In this document: positions 22,561-34,806 of the stretch, one piece after another
Layout: each line of letters begins with the position of its first letter
Position numbering within the stretch: the stretch's first letter is position 1
NCBI GenBank assembly: GCA_029964075.1
Contig: CM057135.1
Span: 14,162,863 to 14,226,862 of the forward strand
DNA: 64,000 nucleotides
Reading direction: 5' to 3'
Source of the DNA: Patiria pectinifera
Lineage: Eukaryota; Echinodermata; Asteroidea; Valvatida; Asterinidae
Notes under the pieces: model-generated
The model's input: only the letters and a program-made list of their open reading frames with translations
The model's database searches: none
What the model was told of the DNA's origin: nothing
Translations under genes and position numbers: made by a program

Positions 22561-23399
22561 AGGATGGCAGAAATGAATAACAGGCGTGCAATAATTAACA
22601 AAGAGAAAAAACGGAAAATTTGTTTTGTTACGAAGAAATTTAAAGAAAGCATATATAAAAGACCTGAGTATGTGTGTGCTTGCTGTTACAAACTGCTGTT
22701 TCAGTGGCAAGTTATCAAGTGTAATAGAGATAAATACATGGATCAGACATACATTTCTGAGAAATATCTTCATACTTGTGGTGATCATTGTGAATCCAAG
22801 TGTATGATTGTTGAATGAAGCAGATCATGTTTATGGATATGTTATACCTGTCACAGGAAATTACTTGTTAATAAAGTCCCTGCTGAAGCTAATGCGAATA
22901 ATTTAAACCTGATGGACATCCCCGAGGAATTAGCATGTTTGAATACGTTAGAAGAGCATCTAATTGCAATAAATGTACCGTTCATGAACATGATTGCATT
23001 GCCTAAAGGAGGACAACATGGTGTACGAGGTCCAGTTGTATGTGTGCCATCAAATATAACAGACACAGTCAAAGCATTGCCAAGGTCTCAAAGTGATGAT
23101 CAGATGATCCGAGTCAAGTTGAAGAGGAAATTGACTTATAAAGGATACTATCAATATCAGTTTGTGAGTAAAGAAAATGTGGAGAATGCGTTACGACATC
23201 TTCAACGTAATAATAAATGGTTCAGTGACATTGAAATAAATGCTGATTGGGACAATCCATTGTGTGAAGATGATAATGAAATGGATCAGTCTGTACATGA
23301 TGTGAAAGAAGAAGCAAACGATGAAAGCGATAACAGTGATGAGGAAACTGATGACGATCGTTTACGAGGCATTGCATTAGACACTTGTCTTCAGCCAAC
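22561..23399 (+). pseudogene. DUF6570-like zinc-binding region of the Helentron
   Basis: YVCACCYKLLFQWQV and a following Cys-x-x-x-Cys series lead, across an in-frame TGA near 22818, to CYTCHRKLLVNKVP. Then come IPEELACLNTLEEHLIAI, VPFMNMIALPKGGQHGVRG, VVCVPSNI and VKLKRKLTYKGYYQYQF. This order matches the DUF6570-like region that precedes the Rep domain in animal Helitron proteins. An acidic linker follows. Function is unknown; the paired Cys suggest metal binding. Confidence 0.65.
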
Positions 23400-25685
23400 T
23401 AATGTAGGACAGGAAATACTTGATCAATATTTTAATGAAGTGCTGTGTGTGGCTCCCTGTGAAGGCAATAGTCCGATCAGAGTGTTAATGGAAAAGGGTA
23501 ACGAAGCCAAATGCTTTCCAGCATTATTTCCATCAGGTCAACCCATTTTTGATGATGATCGTGAAATGAAATTGACTCTTTGCCGATATTTCCATAGCCG
23601 ATTGATGAATGTTGATAACAGATTTGCAATGTGTACTCAATATATCTTTTATGCTCAGTAGTTGTCAGAGATTCAGAGAGTTATGTCTTGTGTTTCTATT
23701 GCATTGCGAAAAGGCTCTGATAAAAAGTATAATGGTGACAGTGTGAATGCCTCCATGATTAATGACAGGGATCAATTACAAGATATGTTGAAGTCAGATA
23801 GTGGATACAAATTTCTCAAGCCTATTCGTGGTACACCCCCATACTGGCAAGCAGCACAGAAAGATGTTTTGGCTATGATCAGACAGTTAGGAATACCAAC
23901 ATGGTTTTGTTCATTTTCTGCAGCAGATATGCGATGGCCTGAGGTAATACAATTTTAAGACAGCAAGGTGATGATAGAAATGTAGAAGATTTGGACTGGA
24001 ATGAGAAATGTACCATATTGCGAAGTAATCCTGTAACTGCTGCGAGAATGTTTGATTAGCGATTCCATACGTTTCTGAGGGATGTTATACTGTCCAGGGC
24101 TGAACCGATAGGAAAAGTCATTGACTATTTTTACAGAGTAGAATTTCAACAAAGAGGGTCGCCACATACACATTGTCTTTTCTGGATTGAAAATGCACCA
24201 AAGTTGGGAGATGGTAGTAAAAGAGAGGTTGTACAGTTTGTTGACAAATATATAAGTTGTAAATTACCATCAAAGGACAAGGATGAAGAATTAAATAAAA
24301 TAATTAATCATGTACAGTTGCACAGCAGAAAGCATTCCAAGTCATGTAAAAAGAAGGGTACTGAGTGTAGGTTTAATTTCCCAAGACCTCCATCTGAAAG
24401 AACATTCACTACTGAGCCCATGCCAACAGACAATGACGATGAAGCCAATGGTGAAAGCAGTGAAAGAAATAAGGCTAAGGAATTGCTGCAATCAATGTGG
24501 ACTGCAATACAAAAAAGTGAGAATGAACACATGACAACCAATGAATTGTTTGCAAGTATAAATCTGACACAAAGTGATTTTGAAAAAGCAAATGATGTAT
24601 TAAGTAGCAAAGCCAGTTTAGTTCATAAGAGACAGCCACAAGATGTATGGGTTAATTTGTACAATCCAGATTTGATAAGATGTTGGAATGCAAACATGGA
24701 CATTCAGTACATTTGTGATGCTTATGCTTGTGTTGCTTACGTGGGATCGTATATGTCCAAAGCTGAACGTGAAATGGGTATGCTGTTGTCACATGCTCAG
24801 GCAGAGGCTCAGAAAGGAAATTTGGATGCAAGACAGAGCATGCGGGAATTTGGCTGTGTGTATTTGCATAACCGTGAAGTATCAGCACAAGAAGCAGTTT
24901 ATCGTGTCTGTAATCTCGTGGAATTTATACCTGTCGGTGAAAATCCAATAAGAATGAGTAAGCCTCTGAGTGTTATTCAAAGTGCATGTGATGAAGATGA
25001 TAATATTTGGATGACTAGTAGAGTTGATAGGTACCTTGCAAGACCAAATACTGACAAATTTGAAACAATGTGCTTGGCAACATTTTGCTCAGATTACAGA
25101 GTTATATACACAAACATGGCTAAAACAACTCGTTCACCAGTATATGAATTAAAGAATGGTTTAGGCTACATACAGAAACGAAGTCGAACTGATCCAGCTG
25201 TTATACGGTTTCCTAGATTTTCATTAGCAAAATGTCCTGAAAAATTCTACCAGAGCATACTGCAGTTGTACCTTCCATATCGTGTTGATGCCCAGCTAAA
25301 ACCGGAACAGTTTGAAACATACGAGGAATTTTATAGAAATGGCATTATTAAGTTTGATGGAATGTTGAAATCTGTGAGAATTATTGTGGAAAATAACCAG
25401 TCATGGTATGAAGCTAATGCTAAGGCAGTAGATGAAGCTGAGGAAATGCTGGAGAAGTTTGGTCCACAAGAAGATGCTTGGGCATTGATTGCTCCAGAAA
25501 CTGAAAAAGACAGACTTGAATGTGAAGGACAACAACAAGCACAAGTGGATGAGAGTGACGAGTCAGATATTCCTGATTTGAAATCCAAGAAAGATGATGA
25601 TATGAAATATACTATTGAACCACACAGATTAAATAATAGTATCCAAACAAGAAGCAATGAATTTGTTGAGGTGTCTCAATGCTAA
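23400..25685 (+). pseudogene. Helentron Rep (HUH endonuclease) with Helitron_like_N region
   Basis: ALFPSGQPIFDD and YFHSRLMNVDNRFAM begin the Helitron_like_N region. It continues after a TAG at 23659 to [16 protein letters not shown] and [16 protein letters not shown] frameshift near 23957 and a TAG at 24057 follow. The HUH motif is [13 protein letters not shown] near 24150-24190. The double-tyrosine motif is [11 protein letters not shown] at about 24731-24763. A TAA at 25683 separates Rep from helicase. HUH Reps nick one strand and join DNA through the tyrosines to start rolling-circle transposition. Motif residues are intact, but the frame is not. Confidence 0.88.
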
Positions 25686-27031
25686 ACAAAACAGGTGTTT
25701 TACAAAGTCAGACAATGGTGTTTGGATAAAGTAAATGGTAAAAATCCTGAACCGTTTCATGTGTTTGTCACTGGTGGAGCAGGCACAGGCAAAAGCCATT
25801 TGATTAAATCCATTTATTACGAGGCAACGAGACTTTTTGGAATAATGGTAGAAAATCCAGACGACATCTCAGTTTTACTTGCAGCGCCTACATGTGTTGC
25901 TGCATATCATATACATGGTGCCACTATTCACAGTGCTTTGTCAATAACAACAAATGTCAGATTGCCGTATCAACCACTGAGTGAAGTAAAGATCAGTACA
26001 CTACGACATAAATTGAGGCAACTACAAATTTTAATTGTTGATGAGATTTCGATGGTGGGTCATAAACTCTTGTGCTATGTTCATGGTCGTCTGCGACAGA
26101 TAAAACAGTCAAGGAATCATAGTCCTTTTGGAAATGTCAGTGTATTAGCCGTTGGTGATTTTTATCAGTTGCCCCAAGTAAAAGCAAAATCTTTGTTCCC
26201 GACTGATTTACAACTGAATTGTGGAATGATAATTTTGTCAAAGTAGAACTGATCGAGATAATGAGACAAAAGGATGATGCACAGTTTGCTGAAGTATTGA
26301 ATAGGTTACGAATCAGAAAGAGAAAGGAAAGCTTAGGAGCTGATGATAAGAGACTGTTACAATCACGTGAGACTGGAGAAGATTGGACTGATGCTGTGCA
26401 TATTTATCCCTGCAATAAACAAGTGGATGAGTACAATACACAGACACTCTTTACTAAATGTTCAGACTGTGTATGTGTTGTTGCTAAAGATTTCTAGAAA
26501 GATGCAAAAAGTGGAAAAATGATATCAGTAGTGAAATCAGTCAAGAAATCCTCAATGACTAATTTACTTGATTGTCTGTGGCTTGGTGTTGGTGCTAAAG
26601 TCATGCTTACAAGGAACCTTGATGTATCTGATGGACTTGTTAATGGAGTATTTGGAACTGTAAATGAAATTGTTATATTAGCTAATGATCGTGAGCAGTC
26701 ACCTAAGTTGATCAAAGTAAAATTTGACAATGAGAATATTGGATCAAAATTGAAACAAACTTCCCGTAACAATGATAGAGATGCCGTTGGTATTGAAATG
26801 GTAGAAGAAAACTTGAATAAACAATGTGTCCGACATCAGTTTCCACTCATGTTAGCTTGGGCATGTACAGCTCACAAGGTTCAGGGTATGAGTTTGGAAA
26901 AGGCAGTTGTAAGTTTGAACCGTACATTTTCAGCAGGACAAGCTTATGTTAGTTTGAGTAGAGTTGTTTCACTGAATGGTCAGGTGATAGAAGGGTTTCA
27001 TGAGAAGTACATTTATATTATGAGGCAGTAG
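25686..27031 (+). pseudogene. Helentron PIF1-family helicase domain
   Basis: The domain has Walker A ([15 protein letters not shown]), Walker B ([12 protein letters not shown]), motif III ([12 protein letters not shown]), and then after a frameshift near 26225 ELIEIMRQKDDAQF. A TAG at 26495 is followed by GVGAKVMLTRNLDVSDGLVNG, TAHKVQGMSLEKAVVSL and AYVSLSRV (motif VI). This is the superfamily 1B PIF1 fold that unwinds DNA during Helitron transposition. It directly follows Rep in the same overall order as all Helitrons. Confidence 0.9.
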
Positions 27032-27140
27032 CTGAAGCGATGACTAAAATGGCATCGTACATTGAGGAGTCTGATAAAAAGGGAAGCAATAAAGTAGATG
27101 ATGAAAATAAAATCAAGGGTGATTTACAAGAATGTTTTAG

Positions 27141-27790
27141 CACTTTCAAGGACTCCAGGCACATTTAATGGATTTAAGAACTAACAATGAAATGTTGTCG
27201 TGTGATTTCATTTGCCTGACAGAAACATGGACTGACAGAAACTTTGAATGTGATATGGATATGAGTGATTATAAATGGTATCATCAGCCAAGAAGTATGT
27301 CTTATAATAACTCTAGTCATGTGGCATGTATGTTGACAGAAAAGTGTCATGGCGGTGTAGCTGTGTGTGGCAAAAAGGACAGAGTGTTCAGTAGGATAAA
27401 TTTGCCAATTAACAATCTTGAATACATCGCATTTGAGTTCCATGTAATTTCAAACGAGTCATTACCAGTAGTTGTTGTTATACTTTACCGACCCCCGTCA
27501 TATACATTAAAGGAATTTGTAAAGGCGCTTGAAATGTTGCTGAATGAGATACACAAGATTTCAAACAAGTGCATCGTTATGGGCGATTTTAATGAAGATA
27601 TCATGAAAAAAAAGAATCTTGTGTGAAGAAGTTGATGCAAAATCACGGATATGTTCAGTGTGTAAGTGATGCAACAACTGAAAAAGGCACTTTACTTTAC
27701 CATGTTTATGTGAGAAATATAGATTGTATTGATGTTCAAATTAGTCCAACTTACTACAGCTACCACGAAGCAGTTATTATTCGGTTGTGA
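27141..27790 (+). pseudogene. Helentron C-terminal apurinic-type endonuclease domain
   Basis: The open part begins near the ATG at 27168 and shows DFICLTETWTDRNF, HGGVAVCGKKD, VVVILYRPPSYTLKEF and CIVMGDFNEDI, all signatures of exonuclease-endonuclease-phosphatase enzymes. A frameshift in an A-run near 27610 leads to ATTEKGTLLYHVYVRN and a final TYYSYHEAVIIRL before TGA at 27790. The usual terminal Asp-His is seen as a Tyr-His, so the active site may be altered. Helentrons differ from canonical Helitrons by this domain, which supports the subgroup call. Confidence 0.85.
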
Positions 27791-27960
27791 CTTTATAAAT
27801 GAATTAGTTTGTATTGTTCAATTTTGAAACATGCTTTGATAGTATTTGAGTGTTTTCAGTAATACAGCACATTATGAATTTGCAAACAGACAAGAATATA
27901 AATTTGTCAGCTGTGAATTGAAATGAAATTGTAAGAAAAAAAAAAAAAAATTTGCAAATA

Positions 27961-29585
27961 GTTCTGTAAACCAGAAGGATAAAAAATCGTGTAAACCAGA
28001 AGGATACATAGTGGTGTAAGAAAGACAGATAAATAGTTGGGTAAATCATCATAAATAGTCGTGTAAACCAGACGGATCAATAGTTGTATAAAACAGATGT
28101 ATCAATAGTCGCATAAACCAGACGGATCAATAGTCGCGTAAACCAGACTGATCAATAGTTATGTAAACCAGACGGATCAATAGTCCTGTAAAGCAGACAA
28201 ATCAATAGTCGTGTAAACCAGACAGATCAATAGTCGTGTAAAGCAGACGGATCAATAGTCGTGTAAACCAAATGGATCAATAGTCGTGTAAACCAGACGG
28301 ATCAATAGTCGTATAAACCAGACTGATCAATAGTTGTGTATAGCAGATAGATCAATAGTCGAGTAAACCAGACAGATCAATAGTCGTGTAAAGCAGACGA
28401 ATCAATAGTCGTGTAAAGCAGACGGATAAATAGTCGTGTAAACAAAATGGATCAATAGTCGTGTAAACCGGATGGATAAATAGTCGTGTAAAGCAGATGG
28501 ATCAATAGTCGTGTAAAGCAGACAGATCAATAGTCGAGTAAACCAGACAGATCAATAGTCGTGTAAAGCAGACGAATCAATAGTCGTGTAAAGCAGACAA
28601 ATCAATAGTCGTGTAAAGCAGACGGATAAATAGTCGTGTAAACAAAATGGATCAATAGTCGTGTAAACCAGATGGATCAATAGTCGTGTAAACCAGATGG
28701 ATCAATAGTCGTGTAAACCAGAAGGATCAATAGTTATGTAAACCAGACGGATCAAAAGTCATGTAAACCAGACTTATCAATAGTCGTGTAAACCAGACGG
28801 ATCAATAGTCGTATAAAGCAAACGAATCAATAGTCGTGTAAAGCAGACGGATCAATAGTCGTGTAAACCAAATGGATCAATAGTCGTGTAAACCAGACGG
28901 ATCAATAGTCGTATAAACCAGACTGATCAATAGTTGTGTATAGCAGATAGATCAATAGTCATGTAAAGCAGACAGATCAATAGTCGAGTAAACCAGACAA
29001 TTCAATAGTCGTGTAAAGCAGACGAATCAATAGTCGTGTAAAGCAGACAAATCAATAGTCGTGTAAAGCAGACGGATCAATAGTCGTGTAAACCAAATGG
29101 ATCAATAGTCGTGTAAACCAGACGGATCAATAGTCGTATAAACCAGACTGATCAATAGTCATGTAAAGCAGACAGATCAATAGTCGAGTAAACCAGACAG
29201 ATCAATAGTCGTGTAAAGCAGACGAATCAATAGTCGTATAAAGCAGACAAATCAATAGTCGTGTAAAGCAGACGGATAAATAGTCGTGTAAACAAAATGG
29301 ATCAATAGTCGTGTAAACCAGATGGATCAATAGTCGTGTAAAGCAGATGGATCAATAGTCGTGTAAAGCAGACAGATCAATAGTCGAGTAAACCAGACAG
29401 ATCAATAGTCGTGTAAAGCAGACGAATCAATAGTCGTGTAAAGCAGACAAATCAATAGTCGTGTAAAGCAGACGGATAAATAGTCGTGTAAACAAAATGG
29501 ATCAATAGTTGTGTAAACCAGATGGATCAATAGTCGTGTAAACCAGATGGATCAATAGTCGTGTAAACCCGACTGATCAATAGTT
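27961..29585. repeat. 25-bp tandem array, about 65 copies
   Basis: The unit is GTGTAAACCAGACGGATCAA plus TAGTC. Variants (AAGCAG for AACCAG; AGACAA, AGATGG, AACAAAATGG) recur in the same order every several units, so a higher-order repeat is present. For example the run with AAACAAAATGG recurs near 28441, 28636, 29290 and 29486. It begins about 170 bp after the endonuclease stop and has TAG/TAA stops in the forward frames. It is probably a terminal or subterminal satellite of the Helentron, a known habit of Helentrons/Helitron2. Confidence 0.95.
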
Positions 29586-30268
29586 GATATATCCACCCAC
29601 TTTGAAAAGTTGGGGGGGGGGGCTTGTCACCCCCATGCCCCACCAATTGACGCCCATGGTTTAATGTTATAAAGGTAAGACACAAGTAGGTGTAAGTGGT
29701 AAATTAATTATTATTCAATTGTTTTGATTGACAAGGTAGTTAACATGCAACTTGCAGCAGCCATTTATCGCTGTTTCTGTTCTCTTACAAGTGGGTAAAG
29801 GGAATATACATCATTTGCTTTTGCTGTAATTTTCAGAAATGGATGGAATTGGGGGTTGGAAATATACAGCAAATATAGTTACACTGACTTTTTTGAGGTT
29901 TTGGGTTCGAAAATGCTATTAAAACCAAGAAAAACAATATTTTCCTGTAGACTGGTTCCCTGACTCCATATTGGTTGGAAACATTTATTTCAATGATGTC
30001 ATTCATTACAATTATGTACAATCATGTATAAATTAAGAAAGGTCAGTAGTAATATATATGACAGTTATGTACACAGTGATTACTAATAAGTGTAATATTA
30101 AATGACAACAGTTAGGTATAAGGTTAAGCAGACGCTTTTGTGCCCTTACCTATGGACAGACATACAACCAAAGTACTGTAACAAGGGACAAACAAAACAC
30201 AACGGTAGACAGACAGGACAAGTGTGTGAAACAAGGCCTAAATATTAATGCACATATAACATTTCAAT

Positions 30269-33130
30269 TTATGAATATGATTCGATAAAATGAGTTTTTA
30301 AATTTTTGACAAAGACAGATAGTGAGGGTAACAGTTTAAGAGAGTCATCTAAACTATTCCAGCACAAGGTGCCTAGATGAACCACACTGTTTTTGACATT
30401 GACGTCCTGTTAAATTGGACAAACAGATTTCCTTAGCACTACTTCGGGTGTTATATACATGAACATTAGATGCTAAGGTAAAACAAGAATCAAAACAGGA
30501 CGGGAGTATATTATGCTTAAATTTAAACATTAATTTACCTAAATTAAGGTAATATAAGTCATTACATTGTAATATATTTAATTTAGCAAATAACGGAGCA
30601 GTATGATCACGATAGCCAGCATTTGAAATTACACGAACTGCTCGCTTCTGTAAAGTAAGTAATTTGTTACACTTAGATGGCAAACTGCCCCAGGTCAAGA
30701 TTGAGTAATTTAAGTATGGTAAAACAAATGAATTATACAATGTTAATAAAATCTTACTCGGAAGATAATATTTCAAACGATTCATTATTCCAACGTTCTT
30801 TGATATTTTTGTCGCTACTTCATCAATATGATGTTTCCAAGTGAGATTTTCATCAATAGTTACACCCAGGAATTTAGTTGTCTTAACCTGATTAAGCCTT
30901 GAGTTATTTAAATTCAGAGGAACAGATTGTGTGTACTTGTACTGATTGGCACAAAAAATCATATAATTTGACTTGACGACATTAATAGATAATTTATTTG
31001 CGAGAAGCCATGTACTGATCTTTTCAAGTTCCATATTTAGGTTACTAATTGCTTCATCTACATTATCGTGAGTGTACAACAAACTTGTATCATCTGCAAA
31101 TAAACAAAATGTTACAGTGTCTGAAGTATTACATATATCATTAATATAAAGAAGAAATAGTAGAGGACCCAATACGGAACCCTGAGGTACCCCACACGTA
31201 ATGAATCGGCTAGTTGAAGTTACAGATTGAAACGATACATACTGGTTTCTGTTACACAGATAACTTTTCAGAAGGTCCAAAGCTGTTCCCCGCACTCCAT
31301 AATGATCTAATTTACTTATAAGAATATCGTGATTTACAGTATCAAATGCTTTTGATAAGTCTAAGAATATGCCTGTGGAGAAATTATTTTGATCAATTGC
31401 ATTACATAATTTATTAACTACATATGATATCGCTAATTCAGTTGAACGATTTTGTCTAAATCCAAATTGAGACTCAGAAAGAATATTATTTTTAATGATA
31501 AAAGATACTAATCGTTTGTAAATAAGCTTTTCAAATAGTTTTGAAAATGTAGATAGGACTGATATGGGTCTATAGTTGGTAATGTTATGCTTACAACCTT
31601 TTTTATATATCGGTGTTACTTGGGCTATTTAGATCATCGGGGAAAACTCCAGCTGTCAAACACTTGTTAAAGATGTCAGACAAAGGCTTAGCTAAAGAAT
31701 ACCGTGCTTGTTTGATGACAGAAGAACTTAAACCATCAAATCCAGGGGCTTTCCCAGAAGGTATTTTGTTAAGATAATCAACAACCTCTTCCTTGGTAAT
31801 AGGTGTAAGAAACAGTGAATTTGGACATTTGTTGCTTAGAAATGAATCAAAGGAAGTGTTACATAACGGGAGTTCACTGGAGAGGCTACTGCCGATGTTA
31901 ACAAAGTAGTCGTTAAATGCTTCTGCAATTTCCTTGTCATTGTTAATTTCGTTACCATCCTGAAAGAAGTAAGATGTGTTTACATTTTGCTTGCGCTTGT
32001 TAAGTAAGGAATTAATAACTTTCCAAGTACCCTTGATATTACCTTGCACTTCGCTAAATTTTGTGTATAAATATTCTTTTTTGGCTAATTTGATTAAAGA
32101 ATTCAATTTGTTTTTATACAGAGTATAAACAGATTTGTTAGTCGCAGTCGGGTTCCTCGTAAATTTTCGGTACAAATGATTTTTTCGTCTGATAGAAATG
32201 TAAATACCATCAGATAACCATGGGGATTTACATTTATTGTATCGGCATTTAACATCTTGTAAAGGAAAGTTTTTATTATAAAGTTGTTGGACATTTGATA
32301 GGAAATTATTATACATACGATGTATATCGTTAATTGATATTACAGAATCCCAATCAATCATATTTAGATCATGAATGAAGTTTTCAACATTACTGGTATT
32401 AAAAGTACGTTTTTGGAGTTTGTTGCTGGTTCGGGGACTTTCTTTGACACTGTTGATTACTAAGAATACGGGGAGATGGTCTGTGACATCAGTCATCAAA
32501 ACACCAGAGGAAAGATTCGAAAGGTCATTGGTTAGAATGTTATCAATAAGAGTTGCACTATCGGCAGTGATCCTTGTTGGTTTGTCAATAGTTGGATAAA
32601 ATGATTGAGATAGAACAGTATTCATAAAGGTCTGCACACTATTGTCAATATCATACTCAAGTAAGTTGATATTATAGTCACCCATTATATAACATTTTTT
32701 ATTTTCACTAGATATAAGTGACAAAACAGTACTAAAGCATTCTGTAAAGTTGTTGGTTAAAACACAGGGGGGGTTTATAGACAGTTCCAATAATAACATT
32801 CGCTTTACCTGTATTTATAACTTCAATAAAACATGATTCAATATTGGAATTTTTCATTGATAAATCGTTGCGAACTTTATATACCAAATCCTCTTGTATA
32901 TAAAGTGCAACCCCACCACCCCTCTTGTCTTGTCTAGAGGTTCCCTCAATGACATAGTTTGGGATTTGTATTAGAGGGTCATGAATATCATTTAACCAGG
33001 TTTCCGATATTCCAATAAACGCAAAATCCTTCCGTAGTAAGTTAATATACTGATTAATGCTTGATACGTTTTTTTCGTAAGCTACGAGCATTGAAGTGTA
33101 ATAATTTAATGTCGGTGTTCGTAATGAAAT
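30269..33130 (-). pseudogene. Non-LTR ORF2: endonuclease and reverse transcriptase, frameshifted
   Basis: The N-terminal endonuclease shows FAFIGISETWLND, GGGVALYIQEDL, VIIGTVYKPP, then CYIMGDYNINLL, TLIDNILTN and TDHLPVFLVI. The RT shows KAPGFDGLSS, after a frameshift near 31620 NYRPISVLSTFSKLFEKL, QFGFRQNRST, then GVPQGSVLGPLLFLLYIND and the catalytic FADDTSLLY. Thumb and C-terminal segments follow (KFLGVTIDENLTWKHH). Frameshifts lie near 33075, 32770, 31620 and 30380. Domain order and RT wording fit the CR1/L2/Rex group. Retrotransposition would nick target DNA and copy the RNA in place; this copy cannot. Confidence 0.88.
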
Positions 33131-33427
33131 GATCACTGAATTCATCCTGGTCGTAGTAATAGCAATTTTTGTCGGGAATATCAAAATTTGTATCTGGATC
33201 TATATCAGAAGTCATTCAATAGGGTATGTTTATTGGTTAATTAATAAAAACAGAATCAAAACATATCAAGCACGAAATATAACTCACCAGAATAAGCAGG
33301 ATAAACTTGTGATGTCGGCTTGTCTCACACTGAGGCACAAATACACACACATAAATACACAAAACAAAGGACATGAATAGAGTAGTGAAGATTAAATGTA
33401 AGTGTACATTGTGATGCATTGTTGACT

Positions 33428-34315
33428 TCAGGCGTCTCCCTCAAGACGGACTGATATGAACGGGCCATCTTGGATCTTGTAACTGATCATGGCTGGTACT
33501 GACCAAGGAATGTATGCAAAGTGGAACCGCTCCTCCATTTGAATGCGTCGCAGGTGCATTTCCCTCAGCTGCTTGCGTTGGGCCCTAACTTTGGGTGTGA
33601 CGTCGTCCGTTATGAAGATGTTGTTGCCCTTGAACTTGTTGTTCTTCAGATGTTTTGCTGCATTCTTTAGGATGTATTGACGATCGCTGTATCGAAGAAG
33701 CCGGCAGTGAATTGGTCTTGGGCGTGGTGAGCTGAGTGCTGCAGCTGAGCCTGTACCGGGTGGTGGACCCGTGCGATGTGCCCGGTCGATCTCGATCTCG
33801 TCGGCACCCTGGAGCTTTAGATGATTGGCCAAGAGCTCATGGACGAAGTCCTCGCACGATTCCGATCCGGCCTCAGATCTCTCAGGAATGCCTTGGATGA
33901 CAACGTTGTTACGGCGACTTCGATTGTGGATGTCATCAATCTTGTCTTCGAGGTTCCTGATGATCCGCAGGTTGTACTCGGTTTTTGTGTTGATCAGCTT
34001 TTTGATGGTGTCATGACTTTCCTGGACAAACGTTACAGATGTTTTGAGTTCAGCGATGTCTGTGGCATTTGAAGACACCTGCTGGTGGGTCTGTTGGTGC
34101 TTAAGCTCTAGGGAGGTCAGTCGTGATTCGATGTTAGTGATTGATGCCAGAACCTTGTCAAGCTTGTCGTCAATGCTCGATAGCTTGTCACTGCATACGC
34201 ATGACGCAACATAGCCGCCATCTTGGTCGCTGTCATTCGGGCTCGGGAGATCTTTTTTTGAGCTGGGTTTTCGGCGACTCCGAGGTGCTTTAGTTGCTGG
34301 ATCCTTGTCAGTCAT
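33428..34315 (-). CDS. Non-LTR ORF1: coiled-coil RNA-binding protein (L1-type)
   Basis: An intact 295-codon ORF from ATG at 34315. A basic Ser/Pro-rich N-terminus precedes a long coiled coil (SSIDDKLDKVLASITNIESRL through about residue 140). Next comes RSRRNNVVIQGIPERSE, an RRM-like strand seen in L1-type ORF1p, and a C-terminal domain (RPIHCRLLRYSDRQYILKNA). These proteins coat element RNA as trimers. It lies upstream of ORF2 on the same strand with about 300 bp between. It is intact here, unlike ORF2. Confidence 0.8.
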   Translation of the reverse strand: MTDKDPATKAPRSRRKPSSKKDLPSPNDSDQDGGYVASCVCSDKLSSIDDKLDKVLASITNIESRLTSLELKHQQTHQQVSSNATDIAELKTSVTFVQESHDTIKKLINTKTEYNLRIIRNLEDKIDDIHNRSRRNNVVIQGIPERSEAGSESCEDFVHELLANHLKLQGADEIEIDRAHRTGPPPGTGSAAALSSPRPRPIHCRLLRYSDRQYILKNAAKHLKNNKFKGNNIFITDDVTPKVRAQRKQLREMHLRRIQMEERFHFAYIPWSVPAMISYKIQDGPFISVRLEGDA

Positions 34316-34806
34316 GGTAAGATGTGTCTATCTAAAATGACTGTAAGCAGTAGTGGCAATATTTTCTTTCAAAATGACGCAAAATTTATGTAAAAAGAGG
34401 GAGAGCGGATAGTACACAACCTTACTCGTCACGCATCACTAACGCAACGCATTAGTGACGCATATAAGAAGAAACAGAGCAGTTTACATTCATTGGGGAA
34501 TTGTAAGGTCAGGGAACCAGTCTAGCTGGCTCGTACCCGTTCATAGGTTTGTAATCGATTGCAAACAACTGCGATGGTAAATTGGGGGCCAGTATTTGAA
34601 AAAAAGCCAGTTTTTTCCAACGCTCATCGGCCGATCAGCGTTGGAAATTGATACAAAAATACCACTTTTCTTGAAAATGACAGTATACCAGGTGCCATGA
34701 TTTTACAGGATGCTTTACACTGTCATTAACTAACAGTCCAGCAAGGTTTTTCAAAATGATCTGGTAGTTTTATTTTTTGATGTTCGCAAATGTTGTATTT
34801 TCCCTT

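Larger units (their letters stand above)
29975..34491 (-). mobile_element. CR1/L2-like non-LTR retrotransposon, near full length
   Basis: It carries two ORFs on the minus strand, with the 3' end at the left: GAAATAAATG (polyadenylation signal) ends about 10 bp from 29975. It sits inside MITE copy A, and ATTGG flanks both sides (29970-29974 and 34492-34496) as a candidate target duplication. Both ORFs are described separately. Confidence 0.65.
29798..34806. mobile_element. TA-flanked MITE copy A, split by a retrotransposon
   Basis: The left half (29798-29974) starts AAGGGAATATACATCATTTG and the right half (34492-34806) ends with the inverted complement ATGTTGTATTTTCCCTT. TA flanks both ends (29796-29797 and 34807-34808). 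The halves match 40194-40720 (copy B), in which they are joined, including CTGGTTCCCTGACTCCA on the left and GGGAACCAGTCTAGCTGGC on the right. The TA duplication suggests a Tc1/mariner-type non-autonomous element. Confidence 0.75.

Noticed and set aside
27961-29585. CRISPR-like array
   Set aside because: Units are head-to-tail 25-bp repeats with no unique spacers, in animal DNA, so this is a satellite.
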